Source of the DNA: an uncultured Caulobacteraceae bacterium
GTDB lineage: Bacteria; Pseudomonadota; Alphaproteobacteria; Caulobacterales; Caulobacteraceae
NCBI GenBank assembly: GCA_937910255.1
Contig: CALEOQ010000558.1
Location: forward strand, 1-9,626
Direction of reading: 5' to 3'
Length of the DNA stretch: 9,626 bases
Shown here: in pieces, positions 8,490 to 9,626 of the stretch
Position numbering within the stretch: the first letter of the stretch is position 1
Layout: every line of letters starts with the position of its first letter
The notes under the pieces: model-generated
Database searches by the model: none
The model's input: the letters and a program-made list of their open reading frames with translations, nothing else
Told to the model about the DNA's origin: nothing
Made by a program: the position numbers and the translations under genes

Positions 8490-8582
8490 CTTCGTTTCGA
8501 GACTTCGGTTTGCATGAGGCGGCCGACTCTCAAGCGATGATGTCGGAGGGCGTATCGCCCTCGCCGCACAGGACAGGACGTT

Positions 8583-9448
8583 TTGCAGAATGATAAACGG
8601 GTGCGCGCCAATTGGCGTGCCCTGACCGGAGCGGCCCTTCTGGGGTCGACGGTCGGAATCGCGCTCGGCGGCGCATACATGGCTGGCGGCATGGCCAGCG
8701 CAGCCACAGACCATGCCCGCGCCGCCCGTCTGGCGGCCGGCGCCGCAGACGGCTATTCGGAGCAGGCGCTCCAGGACGCCGCCGCGCGCATGGACCCCGG
8801 CGTGCTCCGCATCGCCCGGCGGCACGACCCCTTCACCGTGGCGGGCGCCGCCGAACGGGACCGGCAGAGCGCCATCCTGGTCGCTCGCCTGGAGCGGGGC
8901 GCCAGCGCTGTCTCACAACAGCCGCTCCTGCGCGCCAGCCTGAACGCAACGCCTTACCCCGCCGCCCCGTTCCGCCTTGGGGGCGCCCTGGAGGCGTCCC
9001 GTGAAGTCGAATGCCTGACCCAGGCGGTCTATTACGAGGCCCGCGGCGAAACCCCGGCCGGCCAGGCGGCCGTGGCCCAGGTGGTGATCAACCGCGCCCG
9101 CCACCCCGCCTTTCCCAAGACCGTTTGCGGCGTCGTCTTCCAGGGCGCCAACAGCCGGGTCTGCCAGTTCAGTTTCGCCTGCAACGGCGTGATGCGCCGG
9201 CCGGTGGAGCCTGCCGCCTGGCGCCGGGCCGAACGGGTCGCCAATCGCGCCCTCTCGGGCGAGGTCATGGGGGATGTGGGCCTCTCGACCCACTTCCACA
9301 CCACGGCCGTGGCCCCGGGGTGGGGGCAGCGTCTGACGCGGGTGACCCAGGTCGGTCAGCACATCTTCTACCGCTTCGGCCGCAACCCGGCGCCGCACCG
9401 GATGCTGGCCAGCGCGCATGAAGTGACGCAGGAACAGGCCGAGGCGCC
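8583..9448 (+). CDS. Membrane-anchored cell wall hydrolase, SleB/CwlJ family (3' truncated)
   Basis: The frame runs 288 codons from a TTG at 8583 into the adapter with no stop, so the C-terminus is missing. After a basic N-terminus, residues about 14..35 (LTGAALLGSTVGIALGGAYM) form a signal anchor, placing the rest in the periplasm. A spacer of about 100 residues precedes the Hydrolase_2 domain (PF07486; about 144..268): CLTQAVYYEARGE with putative catalytic Glu152, GQAAVAQVVINRARHPAFP (160..178), VCGVVFQ and CQFSFACNG (194..202), then STHFHT and HIFYRFG. Relatives cleave peptidoglycan; in proteobacteria the role is wall remodelling, not spore germination. TTG is preferred because AGGA precedes it by 4 nt and it supplies the whole anchor; ATG 8679 would lose it. 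It is divergent from the lipoprotein gene. Confidence 0.9.
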
Positions 9449-9512
9449 AGATCGGAAGAGCACACGTCTGAACTCCAGTCACATCGTAATCTCGTATGCC
9501 GTCTTCTGCCTG
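9449..9512 (+). other. Illumina Read 2 / index / P7 adapter
   Basis: AGATCGGAAGAGC begins at 9449 and the standard adapter continues to 9482. Six index bases (ATCGTA, 9483..9488) and the P7 complement (9489..9512) follow, the latter with one mismatch (CTGCCTG for CTGCTTG). It is the inverted copy of 78..141. It ends the genomic sequence and truncates the hydrolase gene. Confidence 0.98.
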
Positions 9513-9626
9513 AAAAAAAAAAAATCACATCAGATAGAAACACACCGCGTCCACCGATTGTCTTTCGACCAAGTCCGTATATATGCACAACACATGTCTC
9601 ATCCGCACACACACCACACCTGTCCA
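9513..9626. other. Poly-A and non-genomic tail (sequencing artefact)
   Basis: A run of 12 A (9513..9524) follows the adapter, then about 100 nt of A/C-rich, GC-poor sequence with CACACA-like stretches unlike the rest of the contig. It mirrors the opposite end and is read-through noise, although the hydrolase frame happens to stay open across it. Confidence 0.92.

Noticed and set aside
8309..8707. Longer in-frame start for the lipoprotein (191 aa)
   Set aside because: The signal peptide and lipobox begin at 8308 with a proper ribosome site. The extension covers the promoter and is antisense to the hydrolase start.
9265..9612. Minus-strand frames entering from the right end (115 and 189 aa)
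   Set aside because: Their N-termini are translated adapter and poly-A, and the remainder is antisense to the hydrolase gene.

Overview
This window reads as one assembled short-read contig from a high-GC alphaproteobacterium, most likely a member of the Caulobacteraceae (Caulobacter, Phenylobacterium or Brevundimonas type). That placement is an inference from strong G/C bias at third codon positions, the alphaproteobacterial style of UvrB, and a textbook EcfG/SigT general-stress promoter. The true genomic insert is about 142..9448. Both ends are Illumina P7/index adapter (78..141 and, inverted, 9449..9512), followed outward by homopolymer and low-information tails (1..77 and 9513..9626) that are sequencing artefact.

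Left part (142..1047): the last 22 codons of an unidentified gene are followed by a small GNAT-type acetyltransferase (252..524). This overlaps by 4 nt a 54-aa hydrophilic protein (521..685). A GC-rich hairpin at 694..717 separates these from a convergent 98-aa helical protein on the minus strand (751..1047), which has a weak EcfG-like promoter candidate upstream.

Middle (1324..7882, minus strand): a 1363-aa type V autotransporter has a signal peptide, an unusual N-terminal globular domain, a Gly/Pro linker, a beta-helix passenger with three 87-aa tandem repeats, and a C-terminal beta-barrel ending in Trp. About 214 nt upstream of its start ends uvrB (5630..7882), the excinuclease subunit B of nucleotide excision repair.

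Right part (7964..9448): a possible 25-aa hydrophobic peptide and a 58-aa glycine-zipper lipoprotein lie on the minus strand. The lipoprotein is preceded by a perfect GGAAC-N16-CGTT promoter at ideal distance. Divergent from it, on the plus strand, is a membrane-anchored SleB/CwlJ-type cell wall hydrolase (8583..9448), cut off by the adapter.

No mobile element, CRISPR array, tRNA or rRNA was seen. I find no convincing new multi-gene system. The most informative items are the stress-promoter/lipoprotein unit, the repeat-bearing autotransporter with its unusual N-terminal domain, several small genes, and the artificial contig ends, which mimic a transposon with inverted termini.
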